Made by a program: the position numbers and the translations under genes. From positions 310,001-374,000 of the forward strand of contig NZ_JACYVI010000003.1 of the NCBI RefSeq assembly GCF_014842265.1: 64,000 nt of DNA. The letters run 5' to 3'. Positions 24,569-35,744 of this stretch are shown here, in pieces. The notes beneath the pieces are model-generated. The model was given only the letters and a program-made list of their open reading frames with translations, had not been told where the DNA came from and did no database searches. The DNA is from Pseudomonas sp. CFBP 13711. Lineage in GTDB: Bacteria > Pseudomonadota > Gammaproteobacteria > Pseudomonadales > Pseudomonadaceae. Position 1 is the first letter of the stretch, and every line of letters begins with the position of its first letter.

Positions 24569-25279
24569 TCAGACCTTGGCAGGTGCCGGTGTCGAGGTTT
24601 TGGTACGGGGCCGAAGTTGCGCGGTGAGCATGGCCGTGTCGGTGACGCCCGTTTCGGCGCGCATGCCGGCCGCCAGAAACGGCACCATCAGGCGCATGAC
24701 CTGCTCGATGGACGTGTTGACCCCGAAATCGGTCTCCGCAATGGCGCGCAGCGCCTTGATGCCGGACATGCTGAAGGCCGCAGCGCCCAACATGAAGTGG
24801 ACCCGCCAGAACAGCTCGATGGGAGGAATGCGCGGGGCTGCTTCGTTGACCAACAGCATGTAACGGCGGAACACCTTGCCGTACATGTCTTCGAGATAAC
24901 GCCGCAAATGGCCCTGGCTCTGGCTGAACGCGAGGCCTAGCAGGCGCATGAAGATGGACAGGTCATTGTTGCTGCGCGGCTGAACCACCAGCGCCTGCTC
25001 AACGAGGATTTCAAGAAGCTCTTCAAGGGTCGGCTTGTGTTCAGGCTTGGCCTGGCGGCGCTCCAGCTCGCGGTCGAGACTGACGCAGAACGGCCCGAGG
25101 AAGCGGGAGAACACCGCTTGAATAAGGGCCTTCTTGGAACCGAAGTGGTAATTCACCGCTGCCAGATTGACTGACGCCTTGCTGGTGATCAGCCGCAACG
25201 AGGTTTCGGCAAAACCTTTCTCGGCAAATAGCTGCTCCGCTGCATCGAGAATTCGTTCAACTGTTTCCGACTGAGCCAT
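24569..25279 (-). CDS. psrA: TetR-family fatty-acid-responsive regulator PsrA
   Basis: A 236-residue TetR-family protein with N-terminal helix-turn-helix (TVERILDAAEQLFAEKGFAETSLRLITSKASVNLAAVNYHFGSKKALIQAVFSRFL), matching Pseudomonas PsrA in length, sequence and location between nagZ and lexA. PsrA represses its own gene and beta-oxidation genes such as fadBA, activates rpoS, and is released by long-chain fatty acids. Two PsrA-type palindromes lie directly upstream at 25294-25320, showing autoregulation. It is divergent from lexA with about 230 bases between the starts. Confidence 0.93.
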   Translation of the reverse strand: MAQSETVERILDAAEQLFAEKGFAETSLRLITSKASVNLAAVNYHFGSKKALIQAVFSRFLGPFCVSLDRELERRQAKPEHKPTLEELLEILVEQALVVQPRSNNDLSIFMRLLGLAFSQSQGHLRRYLEDMYGKVFRRYMLLVNEAAPRIPPIELFWRVHFMLGAAAFSMSGIKALRAIAETDFGVNTSIEQVMRLMVPFLAAGMRAETGVTDTAMLTAQLRPRTKTSTPAPAKV

Positions 25280-25293
25280 GGTTCAACGCCTGA

Positions 25294-25320
25294 CAAACAC
25301 GTGTTTGAAACATACGTTTC
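25294..25320. promoter_or_regulatory. Two adjoining PsrA operator palindromes
   Basis: CAAACACGTGTTTG at 25294-25307 is a perfect 14-bp palindrome, and GAAACATACGTTTC at 25307-25320 has perfect 5-bp arms around ATAC. Both match the known PsrA pattern (G/C)AAAC-N2-4-GTTT(G/C) and share one base, so centres are 13 bases apart. They lie 15 bases upstream of the psrA ATG, consistent with autorepression. Confidence 0.85.
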
Positions 25321-25462
25321 ATACACAGCACTGTCAACCCTGAGCGTCCGCTTTCTGTCCATGCGGTCACGGCATTTAACCATACAAACCGGGGCCTGTA
25401 GCCACTTATGAAGGGGGCGCACCGCAGGCTGGGCAAAAAGGACCATTGCCAAGACCCAAGCA

Positions 25463-25478
25463 CTGTATATAATCCCAG
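25463..25478. promoter_or_regulatory. LexA (SOS) box 1
   Basis: CTGTATATAATCCCAG follows the LexA pattern CTGT-N8-CAG with one deviation in the last half-site (CCAG for ACAG). Located 30 bases upstream of the lexA start. Confidence 0.85.
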
Positions 25479-25481
25479 TCA

Positions 25482-25497
25482 CTGTATAAAAAGCCAG
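25482..25497. promoter_or_regulatory. LexA (SOS) box 2
   Basis: CTGTATAAAAAGCCAG, a second CTGT-N8-CCAG box beginning 19 bases after box 1, immediately upstream of lexA. Two boxes in tandem are usual for lexA autoregulation. Confidence 0.85.
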
Positions 25498-25507
25498 AGC
25501 GATGCAC

Positions 25508-26116
25508 ATGATCAAACTGACGTCACGCCAAGCCGAGATTCTGGACTTCATCAAGCGCTGCCTCGAAGACAACGGCTACCCGCCGACCCGCGCTGAAATC
25601 GCTCAGGAGCTGGGCTTCAAATCGCCCAATGCTGCCGAAGAACACTTGAAAGCACTCGCCCGCAAAGGCGCCATCGAAATGACTCCGGGCGCCTCCCGCG
25701 GCATTCGTATCCCCGGCTTCGAAGCCAAGCCCGATGACAGCGGCCTGCCGATCATTGGTCGCGTCGCAGCCGGCGCGCCGATCCTGGCCCAGCAGCACAT
25801 CGAAGAATCCCTCGCCATCAACCCGGCCTTCTTTCACCCCAGCGCGGATTACCTGCTGCGTGTTCACGGCATGAGCATGAAAGACGTCGGAATTCTCGAC
25901 GGCGACCTGCTGGCCGTCCATACCACCCGCGAAGCACGCAACGGCCAGATCGTTGTGGCGCGAATCGGTGATGAAGTGACAGTTAAACGCTTCAAACGCG
26001 AAGGCAACAAGGTCTGGCTGCTGGCCGAAAACGCCGACTTCGCACCGATCGAAGTGAATCTCAAAGATCAGGATCTTGTCATTGAAGGCTTGAGCGTCGG
26101 CGTGATTCGTCGATAA
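25508..26116 (+). CDS. lexA: SOS repressor LexA
   Basis: A 202-residue LexA: winged helix-turn-helix ([54 protein letters not shown]) and an S24 self-cleavage domain with Ala-Gly cleavage site at residues 88-89 (VAAGAP), catalytic Ser123 (HGMSMKD) and Lys160 (VTVKRF). The ATG 25508 gives the normal N-terminus MIKLTSRQ; another ATG two codons earlier is possible. It represses DNA-damage genes, including itself and sulA, and cleaves itself with RecA. Two SOS boxes precede it and sulA follows after 11 bases. Confidence 0.96.
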   Translation: MIKLTSRQAEILDFIKRCLEDNGYPPTRAEIAQELGFKSPNAAEEHLKALARKGAIEMTPGASRGIRIPGFEAKPDDSGLPIIGRVAAGAPILAQQHIEESLAINPAFFHPSADYLLRVHGMSMKDVGILDGDLLAVHTTREARNGQIVVARIGDEVTVKRFKREGNKVWLLAENADFAPIEVNLKDQDLVIEGLSVGVIRR

Positions 26117-26127
26117 GGAGAACGTAG

Positions 26128-26631
26128 ATGCAGTTCCCACAGACACCGCAACAACATGCACAACTGCCCCTGTTCGAAGCATTCATGGCACCCGGCGTGC
26201 CCATGCTCGACGTTCCGCTGTTGCAGGTCCCGACCCTGGCAGAGATTGCCGAGTCGCCCTGGAGCAACGAACCGGAAGCCTTTAGTGAAGTGTCATTGCG
26301 CGGCGCTGCCGGGAACTGCCTCAACCTGTTGGCCCCGATCCTGCGTGAGTTGAGTGAGGACACCAACGACCGCTGGCTGACCCTGGTTGCACCACCCGCC
26401 AGCGTGACCCAGGCGTGGCTGCGTGACGCGGGTCTGAATCGGGAACGCATTATTCTGATGCACCCGCGCGGGACGCAGAGTGCGCTGGAACTGACCCGTG
26501 AGGTGTTGCGCCTGGGCCGCAGTCATACGGTGGTCAGCTGGATCAATCCCATCTCAGGCAGTGCGCGCCAGCAACTGGCCAGCGCAGCACGTATCGGCGA
26601 TGCGCAGAGCCTCAACATTCGTCTGGGCTAG
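26128..26631 (+). CDS. sulA: SOS cell division inhibitor SulA
   Basis: A 167-residue SulA of the Pseudomonas type: LLQVPTLAEIAESPW in the N-terminal part and NRERIILMHPRGTQSALELTREVLRLGRSHTVVSWINP in the RecA-like core. SulA binds FtsZ and blocks septum formation while DNA is damaged. AAGGAG lies before the ATG, 11 bases after lexA, so both genes are read from the double-SOS-box promoter. The lexA-sulA operon is specific to pseudomonads. Confidence 0.9.
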   Translation: MQFPQTPQQHAQLPLFEAFMAPGVPMLDVPLLQVPTLAEIAESPWSNEPEAFSEVSLRGAAGNCLNLLAPILRELSEDTNDRWLTLVAPPASVTQAWLRDAGLNRERIILMHPRGTQSALELTREVLRLGRSHTVVSWINPISGSARQQLASAARIGDAQSLNIRLG

Positions 26632-26729
26632 GCACGTCGGCAGAACTATTCAGGGTATTTGGAGCGTGTAGGTGCTTCTTGCGAATCGAGAAGCGGAACG
26701 GCGTGTGGGCGAGCTGCGAATCCTGAGGA

Positions 26730-26966
26730 TCAGTGCAGCACGCGCGGCCCTTCTTCATCCTTGGTCAATTCGCCTTCGGCCAGCCGCCCCGCCATCTGTA
26801 CACCGACGCTGAGCATCGCCTTGGCGACTTCAACGTGCTGACCCTGCAAGAACGCCTTGGCGTCTTCCGAAAAATTCAGGGTGACCAGCGATCCTTCATC
26901 TTCGGCGCGGCGCAGCTCGATGCGACCGTCAGGCAGTTCAACAATTTCCAGAAACGAAGTTGGCAT
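26730..26966 (-). CDS. Small conserved protein next to sulA
   Basis: A 78-residue acidic protein starting at ATG 26966 (GGAGAA 8 bases upstream): MPTSFLEIVELPDGRIELRRAEDEGSLVTLNFSEDAKAFLQGQHVEVAKAML. No signal or membrane segment. The position corresponds to a conserved hypothetical gene between sulA and topA in Pseudomonas (PA3009 in P. aeruginosa, from memory). Function unknown. It is convergent with sulA and lies downstream of the DUF6586-type gene on the same strand. Confidence 0.75.
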   Translation of the reverse strand: MPTSFLEIVELPDGRIELRRAEDEGSLVTLNFSEDAKAFLQGQHVEVAKAMLSVGVQMAGRLAEGELTKDEEGPRVLH

Positions 26967-27041
26967 CAGGGCAGTTCTCCACGAAAGGCTCGCATTGTAA
27001 CAGCCAGATGACTGAGTCCCTAGCCCATCGATCACTCCGAC

Positions 27042-27563
27042 TCAGCACTCGCTCAGGCCTTCTCTGAACCGGATTGCGAGGCCTTTGAGCTGCTGACGCC
27101 AGCTTTCCATCTCCTCGCGCGTCAACGCCTGCTCGGGCTCTTCTTCCGCCCCCACTGCGATGATAAGTGGCTGAGTGACGTCACCCTTGGGTTTGCGCGG
27201 CGCCCTCGGCGGCATGAACAACGCCTGGTAGGAGGCCAGTAATTGCGCCAGCCACGTTTCGCGGTTGTGGGCGAGCTCGACCAATTCGCCCATTTCCGGG
27301 ATGGCGATAGCTTCCAGTACCTTCGGCGACAGCAGGTCCTCGGCACGCGGGGTGCTGGCCTGTGGCAGTCGGTAGAATCCGGCAATCTCGTGGCACAGCC
27401 CGAGCAACGCGCCATAGAGATGAAAGATCGCCGACTCACGCTCCGCCTGTTCAAGCCCTTGGGCGTTCATCGCACGGCTGTCCCTGGCCTTCGCCATCGC
27501 CTCCAGTGCCAGGCCTGCGAAGAACAGCTTCTGGTTGGTGCGGGTATAAAGTTCATGAGCCAT
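27042..27563 (-). CDS. Conserved hypothetical protein (DUF6586-type)
   Basis: A 173-residue largely helical protein starting at ATG 27563 with GAGG 8 bases upstream: MAHELYTRTNQKLFFAGLALEAMAKARDSRAMNAQGLEQAERESAIFHLYGALLGLCHEIAGFYRLPQ. It corresponds in position and appearance to the Pseudomonas gene next to topA (PA3010 in P. aeruginosa, DUF6586 from memory). No catalytic motif is obvious. It is followed by the small protein gene at 26730 on the same strand. Confidence 0.75.
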   Translation of the reverse strand: MAHELYTRTNQKLFFAGLALEAMAKARDSRAMNAQGLEQAERESAIFHLYGALLGLCHEIAGFYRLPQASTPRAEDLLSPKVLEAIAIPEMGELVELAHNRETWLAQLLASYQALFMPPRAPRKPKGDVTQPLIIAVGAEEEPEQALTREEMESWRQQLKGLAIRFREGLSEC

Positions 27564-27624
27564 AACGGTGGCCTCTGTAGAGATGAGTGAAGCGCCAACC
27601 TGCCCGCAGCGAGTCAGCCGCAGA

Positions 27625-27664
27625 CAAAAAAATCCCTCGCAGCGCACGAGGACGCCGAGGGATT
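27625..27664 (-). terminator. Rho-independent terminator of topA
   Basis: Stem AATCCCTCG (27631-27639) paired with CGAGGGATT (27656-27664), followed on the minus strand by a run of about seven T (A-run 27626-27632 on plus). It ends the topA transcript, 50 bases past the stop codon. Confidence 0.85.
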
Positions 27665-27713
27665 CTTTTAACGCAAAGCGTCGGGGCTGACCAGTCGGAT
27701 CGTGATCAAACGA

Positions 27714-30317
27714 TCAACGCTTGTCCTCGACCTTCCACTTGCCGCCGTCGTAGAACGCACGCCAGCCAGTCGGCTTGCCGTCCACTTCGGTCTGCACGTA
27801 TTGCTCCTTGGACTTGCGGCTGTAGCGGATCACCGCCGGGCGACCGTCGGGGTCCTTCTTCGGCGCGTCACACAGGAAGTGATACTTAGGATCGATCTCG
27901 TCCTTGTGCGGTGCAATCTCCATCACCAGCGGTGCACGGGTCTCGCGGTTTTTCGGGAACTGGCTGGCCGCCAGGAACAACCCCGAAGCACCATCGCGCA
28001 GGATGTAGGTGTCGTCGACCTTCTCGCACTTGAGCTCCGGCATCTTCACCGGGTCCATCTTCGGCGGCGCCGCTTCACCGCTTTTCAGCAGCTTGCGGGT
28101 GTTCTTGCAGTTGGTGCAGCCGAAGAACTTGCCGAAACGGCCGGTCTTGAGCTGCATTTCGCCGCCGCACTTGTCGCACTCGACGCTCGGGCCTTCATAG
28201 CCCTTGATGCGGTAGGTGCCCTCTTCGATCTCGTAACCCGAGCAATCCGGGTTGTTACCGCAGATGTGCAGCTTATGCTTCTCATCCAGCAGGTACGCAT
28301 CCATCGCGGTGCTGCAGATCGGGCAACGGTGCTTGCCACGCAGCACGCGGGATTCGGACTCGCCCTCATCGTCGTCGGCAATTTCGTCGCCCGGCGTGAG
28401 GTTGACGGTGGCCTTGCAGCGCTCTTTCGGCGGCAGGCTGTAGCCCGAGCAGCCGAGGAACACGCCGGTGGACGCCGTACGAATCTGCATCGGGCGACCG
28501 CAGACCTTGCACGGGATCTCAGTCATCACCGGCTGGTTGGCGCGCATGCCGCTGTCGGGTGCTTCGGCCACTTCGAGTTTCTTCTTGAAATCGCCATAGA
28601 ACTCGTCGAGGACGTTCTTCCAGTCGCGTTGGCCCTGGGCCACGTCGTCGAGGTTCTCTTCCATGCCGGCCGTGAAGCCGTAGTCCATGAGGTTCGAGAA
28701 GCTTTCGGACAAACGTTCAGTGACGATGTCGCCCATCTTTTCCGAATAGAAACGACGGTTGTGCAGCGCCACATAGCCACGGTCCTGAATCGTCGAAATG
28801 ATCGCTGCATAAGTCGATGGACGGCCAATGCCGCGTTTTTCCATTTCCTTGACCAGGCTGGCTTCCGAATAACGTGCAGGCGGCTTGGTGAAGTGCTGGC
28901 TTGGGTCGAGCTTGATCAGCTTCAGCTTGTCGCCCTGGGCCATGTCCGGCAGTACGTCGTCATCGCCCGGCTTGCTCATCTGTGGCAGCACGCGGGTGTA
29001 ACCGTCGAACTTGAGGATGCGACCCTTGGCGCGCAGCTCGAAATCACCGGCCGCGACGCTGACGGTGGTCGACAGGTATTGCGCGGGCGGCATCTGGCAG
29101 GCCACGAACTGGCGCCAGATCAGCTCGTACAGACGCTCGGCGTCACGCTCCATGCCGGTCAGCTTGCTCGGATGCGTGTTGACGTCGGAGGGACGAATCG
29201 CTTCGTGAGCCTCTTGCGCGCCTTCCTTGCTGCTGTAGACGATCGGCGATTCCGGCAGGTACTTCTTGCCGAACTCGGTTTCGATGTAGGTGCGGGCCAT
29301 GGCCACTGCGTCGGCCGACAGGTTGGTCGAGTCCGTACGCATGTAGGTGATGTAACCGGCTTCGTACAGACGCTGGGCCATCATCATGGTTTTCTTCACG
29401 CCGTAGCCCAGGCGATTGCTCGCGGCCTGTTGCAGCGTGGACGTGATGAAAGGTGCCGACGGTTTGCTGCTGGTCGGTTTGTCTTCACGCTTGCTGATGC
29501 TGTAGGCCGAGGCCTTGAGCTTCTCCAGCGCCGCCATGGCGGTCGCTTCGTCCAGCGGTTTGAAGGCCTCGCCTTTTTCGCGGGCGACTTCAAAGCGAAC
29601 GTTGGCGCCCTTGGCAGTGCCGAGGTCCGCATGGATCTCCCAGTACTCTTCCGGGATGAACGCGCGGATTTCACGCTCGCGCTCCACCACCAGCTTCACT
29701 GCCACGGACTGCACACGGCCGGCCGACAGACCGCGGGCGATCTTCTGCCACAGCAGCGGCGACACCATGTAGCCGACGACGCGGTCGAGGAACCGGCGTG
29801 CCTGCTGGGCATTCACGCGGTCGATGTCGAGCTCGCCCGGTTTGGAGAAGGCTTCCTGAATGGCTTTCTTGGTGATCTCGTTGAAGACCACACGCTTGTA
29901 GCGCGCATCGTCGCCACCAATGGCTTCGCGCAGGTGCCAGGCAATGGCTTCCCCTTCGCGGTCCAAGTCCGTCGCGAGATAGATGGTGTCGGCGTCTTTG
30001 GCCAGGCGGCGCAATTCGTCGATCACCTTCTCTTTGCCGGGAAGGATTTCGTACTTGGCTTTCCAGCCGTGTTCCGGATCGACACCCATGCGCGCCACGA
30101 GCTGGCGCTTGGCCTTTTCCTTGGGCGACAGCGCAGGCGCTTCGGCCACGGCCTTGCCGCGCTTGGCAGCAGGCTCTTTGGAGGCGCTAGCCGAACCGCT
30201 GGTGGGCAGGTCTCGGATATGGCCGATACTCGACTTCACCACGTACTGGTTGCCCAAGTACTTGTTGATGGTCTTGGCCTTAGCCGGGGATTCCACAATG
30301 ACCAGCGATTTGCCCAT
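27714..30317 (-). CDS. topA: DNA topoisomerase I TopA
   Basis: An 867-residue type IA topoisomerase. Order: Toprim domain with [18 protein letters not shown] and the metal site DLDREGEA (about residues 117-124), the core with the active-site tyrosine at residue 325 ([10 protein letters not shown]), and C-terminal zinc-ribbon repeats (CKVCGRPM..., [11 protein letters not shown]..., [11 protein letters not shown]...CTNC). It relaxes negative supercoils in the cytoplasm. An insertion of Ala/Lys/Ser-rich residues about 43-75 in the Toprim region is normal for Pseudomonas TopA. Monocistronic, with a clear terminator after it. Confidence 0.97.
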   Translation of the reverse strand: MGKSLVIVESPAKAKTINKYLGNQYVVKSSIGHIRDLPTSGSASASKEPAAKRGKAVAEAPALSPKEKAKRQLVARMGVDPEHGWKAKYEILPGKEKVIDELRRLAKDADTIYLATDLDREGEAIAWHLREAIGGDDARYKRVVFNEITKKAIQEAFSKPGELDIDRVNAQQARRFLDRVVGYMVSPLLWQKIARGLSAGRVQSVAVKLVVEREREIRAFIPEEYWEIHADLGTAKGANVRFEVAREKGEAFKPLDEATAMAALEKLKASAYSISKREDKPTSSKPSAPFITSTLQQAASNRLGYGVKKTMMMAQRLYEAGYITYMRTDSTNLSADAVAMARTYIETEFGKKYLPESPIVYSSKEGAQEAHEAIRPSDVNTHPSKLTGMERDAERLYELIWRQFVACQMPPAQYLSTTVSVAAGDFELRAKGRILKFDGYTRVLPQMSKPGDDDVLPDMAQGDKLKLIKLDPSQHFTKPPARYSEASLVKEMEKRGIGRPSTYAAIISTIQDRGYVALHNRRFYSEKMGDIVTERLSESFSNLMDYGFTAGMEENLDDVAQGQRDWKNVLDEFYGDFKKKLEVAEAPDSGMRANQPVMTEIPCKVCGRPMQIRTASTGVFLGCSGYSLPPKERCKATVNLTPGDEIADDDEGESESRVLRGKHRCPICSTAMDAYLLDEKHKLHICGNNPDCSGYEIEEGTYRIKGYEGPSVECDKCGGEMQLKTGRFGKFFGCTNCKNTRKLLKSGEAAPPKMDPVKMPELKCEKVDDTYILRDGASGLFLAASQFPKNRETRAPLVMEIAPHKDEIDPKYHFLCDAPKKDPDGRPAVIRYSRKSKEQYVQTEVDGKPTGWRAFYDGGKWKVEDKR

Positions 30318-30426
30318 GGATCGGAAAATTCCTAATGCGAGAAAAAAGACGTCAGAGCCGTCGAGGCCCCGCTATATATAGTGGCTGAAAGGTGAGGTCA
30401 AGCAATGGCTGCTGCAACGTCATGCC

Positions 30427-30663
30427 TCAGGGCCGTGGAAAAAGATCCGGTTCGGCCTGAACCAAAGCAAAGCGCGGCACTTGCTCGCCGTCAACCTCAA
30501 CTGACTGCAGAAACATGCTCAAAGGGCGTACCCACAGGCCGTATTCGCCGTACAGCGCTTGATAGCACACCACTTCTTCTTCGGTCTCCGAATGCCGCGC
30601 GACACCGATAACACGGTATTCGGGCCCTTTGTAGTGACGGTAGAGACCTGGCTGTAGCGGCAT
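30427..30663 (-). CDS. DUF1653 family protein
   Basis: A 78-residue DUF1653 protein: MPLQPGLYRHYKGPEYRVIGVARHSETEEEVVCYQALYGEYGLWVRPLSMFLQSVEVDGEQVPRF. The motif G-x-Y-x-H-Y-K-G-x-x-Y-x-V and Y-Q-x-L-Y-G are family hallmarks. Cytoplasmic, function unknown. ATG 30663 is the natural start. It lies between topA and fadA as in other Pseudomonas and is separated from fadA by that gene's terminator. Confidence 0.85.
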   Translation of the reverse strand: MPLQPGLYRHYKGPEYRVIGVARHSETEEEVVCYQALYGEYGLWVRPLSMFLQSVEVDGEQVPRFALVQAEPDLFPRP

Positions 30664-30714
30664 GCGGGGGACCTCGGGTGTGACAGGAAAAAAAGTGGCG
30701 AAAATACATTTTCG

Positions 30715-30749
30715 GAAAAAACAAAAGCCGGGGCACCAGGCCCCGGCTT
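30715..30749 (-). terminator. Rho-independent terminator of fadBA
   Basis: A perfect 10-bp stem AAGCCGGGGC (30725-30734) / GCCCCGGCTT (30740-30749) with a 5-base loop, followed on the minus strand by a T-rich run (plus-strand A-run from 30715). It lies 16 bases beyond the fadA stop. Confidence 0.92.
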
Positions 30750-30764
30750 GCACACTCACACCGT

Positions 30765-34111
<3,347 letters not shown>

Positions 34112-34412
34112 CAACTGATCTCCACGATATGGAAGCTGAACAATACGCATCAGACGCTGAGATCCGGCGCTATGCTCGACGTTGCCGTCGAGGCGAAACA
34201 CCAAACGCCAGTCACCCCGTCGACGCGATTCGAGCGTCTGTGAGAGCATTCCTACGGCAAACGCTCAATTCATACGCCCGTTTGATTTGGGTGCGGCTAC
34301 CTTCTGCCATATTCCAGCAATTGTCAATTCAGCAGACAGCGGGCAAAACCGGCAAATCGCAGGTAAAACGTGCGCCTGATAGAAGGCTATTCAGGCGCAT
34401 GATCGCGGGGGC
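34112..34412. other. Region upstream of fadB
   Basis: About 300 bases containing the fadBA promoter region. Half-sites CAAAC (34258-34262) and GTTTG (34280-34284) of the PsrA type are present but 17 bases apart, instead of the usual 2-4. No gene seen. Confidence 0.4.
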
Positions 34413-34568
34413 ATGAAACTGAAGAAGATGGGGCGTGGCGGCGGGCAGTGGCTCGGAACGCAGCATGAAATAAACGGTGAGGCAGCAGACAAACGCACCA
34501 TTAAGGTCTACATTCAGCGCACTGCGCATCAAGACGGGTCATTTGAGGGTCGTCAGCAAGTGATGTGA
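34413..34568 (+). CDS. Possible 51-residue small protein
   Basis: An ATG frame of 51 codons (MKLKKMGRGGGQWLGTQHEI at the start), basic and glycine-rich, with an IKVYIQR strand-like stretch. It lies alone in the fadB-to-34684 gap, on the opposite strand to its neighbours, and is followed 62 bases later by an intrinsic terminator on the same strand (34630-34654), which suggests a transcript exists. The ribosome site (GCGGGGGC) is weak. Family unknown. Confidence 0.4.
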   Translation: MKLKKMGRGGGQWLGTQHEINGEAADKRTIKVYIQRTAHQDGSFEGRQQVM

Positions 34569-34629
34569 GACCCGGCGAGCGGCATTGCACCGCACTGCAC
34601 AAGAATTACGGCCTGCCTGGCCAACCCCG

Positions 34630-34654
34630 GCCCGATGTTGTTATCGGGCTTTTT
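34630..34654 (+). terminator. Rho-independent terminator on the plus strand
   Basis: Stem GCCCGAT (34630-34636) / ATCGGGC (34643-34649) with a 6-base loop, followed by TTTTT. The plus strand has no annotated larger gene upstream, so it would end a small transcript such as the 51-codon frame at 34413. A second stem ATGCCCG/CGGGCAT at 34656-34674 adjoins it and may belong to the minus-strand gene. Confidence 0.7.
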
Positions 34655-34683
34655 AATGCCCGCGATTCGGGCATCGGGACGGC

Positions 34684-35121
34684 TTACGCCAAGGCCTTCA
34701 GCACCGCTGCAATGTGCTGCAATACTTCGGGCTCGCCGCGCTCGGCCCAATACAGGGCAATTAGCTGCTTGCCCGCCTCCACTTTGTAGACGTCCGCCGG
34801 CAGCGTCTTGAACGGCTCGAGCAGGCGCGGATCTTCACACGGCTCGCGCCACTGGTTGACCCACACGCCCGGCTCCATCTGCCAGTACACCCAGACATCG
34901 GGCGCCCGCGCGGCACGTGGCCGGTGATACTGCGGGCACGGGCTCGGCGGCTCGGTCGGCAACCAATGCGGCCACTCCTGGGGAATCAGCTGCATGGCCA
35001 ACCCCATGCGCCGCGCCTGCATGCGCATGGCCATTCTGCCGCTCTGCGAGCGCGAGGGGCGCAGCCAGACCAGCGGACTTAAAACCACCGCAATGATTGA
35101 CAGGATGATCCACACCGTCAT
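34684..35121 (-). CDS. Membrane-anchored hypothetical protein
   Basis: A 145-residue protein with one N-terminal transmembrane helix (MTVWIILSIIAVVLSPLVWLRPS) and a soluble domain rich in Trp and Pro (IPQEWPHWLPTEPPSPCPQYHRPRAARAPDVWVYWQMEPGVWVNQWREPCEDPRLLEPF). Conserved by position between fadB and the universal stress protein in Pseudomonas. I do not recognise a named family; orientation of the helix suggests the C-terminal domain is cytoplasmic. The start lies 110 bases from the divergent stress protein gene. Confidence 0.75.
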   Translation of the reverse strand: MTVWIILSIIAVVLSPLVWLRPSRSQSGRMAMRMQARRMGLAMQLIPQEWPHWLPTEPPSPCPQYHRPRAARAPDVWVYWQMEPGVWVNQWREPCEDPRLLEPFKTLPADVYKVEAGKQLIALYWAERGEPEVLQHIAAVLKALA

Positions 35122-35231
35122 ATTTGTACGCCCCCCGCGGCGGCTAGCTGCTGGCGAACCACATCGGCGTGCCAGAGGCGCGTGAAAAGAGCCATAATCA
35201 AAACCATCGCAAACCTCAGAAGGAACACCCC

Positions 35232-35678
35232 ATGTCCTATGAACATATCCTGGTAGCCGTGGACCTCACTGAAGAGTGCGATCCGGTTATCAAAAAAGCC
35301 ATGGCGCTGGCGTTGGCCGGCCACTCCAAGCTTTCGCTGGTGCACATCGTCGAACCTATGGCCATGGCGTTCGGTGGCGATGTCCCGATGGACCTGTCGC
35401 AGCTGCAGCAACAGCAGTTCGATCAGGCCAAGGAAAAGCTGGAAGCGCTGAAACGCAAATACCCCGACGTAAAGACCGGCGACAGCCATTTGACCTACGG
35501 CCAGCCGCGTCAGGAAATCCACAACCTGGCGAAGGAACACCACGTTGATCTGATCGTTGTCGGCAGCCACGGCCGTCATGGCCTGTCCCTGCTGCTCGGT
35601 TCTACTGCCAACGACGTGCTGCACGGTGCGCCGTGTGACGTGCTGGCAGTGCGCCTGATCAAGCGCCCGGAGAAATAA
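35232..35678 (+). CDS. Universal stress protein (UspA family)
   Basis: A 148-residue UspA-fold protein: SYEHILVAVDLTEECDPVIKKAMALA at the start and the nucleotide-binding C-terminal motif VVGSHGRHGLSLLLGSTANDVLHGAPCDVLAVR (G-x2-G-x9-G-S/T pattern). ATG 35232, with AGAAGGA upstream, gives the standard N-terminus. Cytoplasmic ATP-binding stress protein. It lies alone between divergent and convergent genes and ends at a bidirectional terminator shared with uup. Confidence 0.92.
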   Translation: MSYEHILVAVDLTEECDPVIKKAMALALAGHSKLSLVHIVEPMAMAFGGDVPMDLSQLQQQQFDQAKEKLEALKRKYPDVKTGDSHLTYGQPRQEIHNLAKEHHVDLIVVGSHGRHGLSLLLGSTANDVLHGAPCDVLAVRLIKRPEK

Positions 35679-35690
35679 GCGCGCCAATGC

Positions 35691-35727
35691 AAAAGCCCGG
35701 TCCTTGAAAAAGGGCCGGGCTTTTTTA
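35691..35727. terminator. Bidirectional terminator between usp and uup
   Basis: AAAAGCCCGG (35691-35700) pairs with CCGGGCTTTT (35715-35724), extended by CCTT/AAGG, with A-run on one side and T-run on the other. It can end both the plus-strand stress-protein transcript and the minus-strand uup transcript. Confidence 0.88.
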
Positions 35728-35744
35728 TTGCTACAGCTTAGCGA

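Noticed and set aside
27702..30335. Very long plus-strand open frame opposite topA
   Set aside because: Mirror of the topA codons; TopA is unmistakable on the minus strand, and long antisense frames are usual in high-GC genes.
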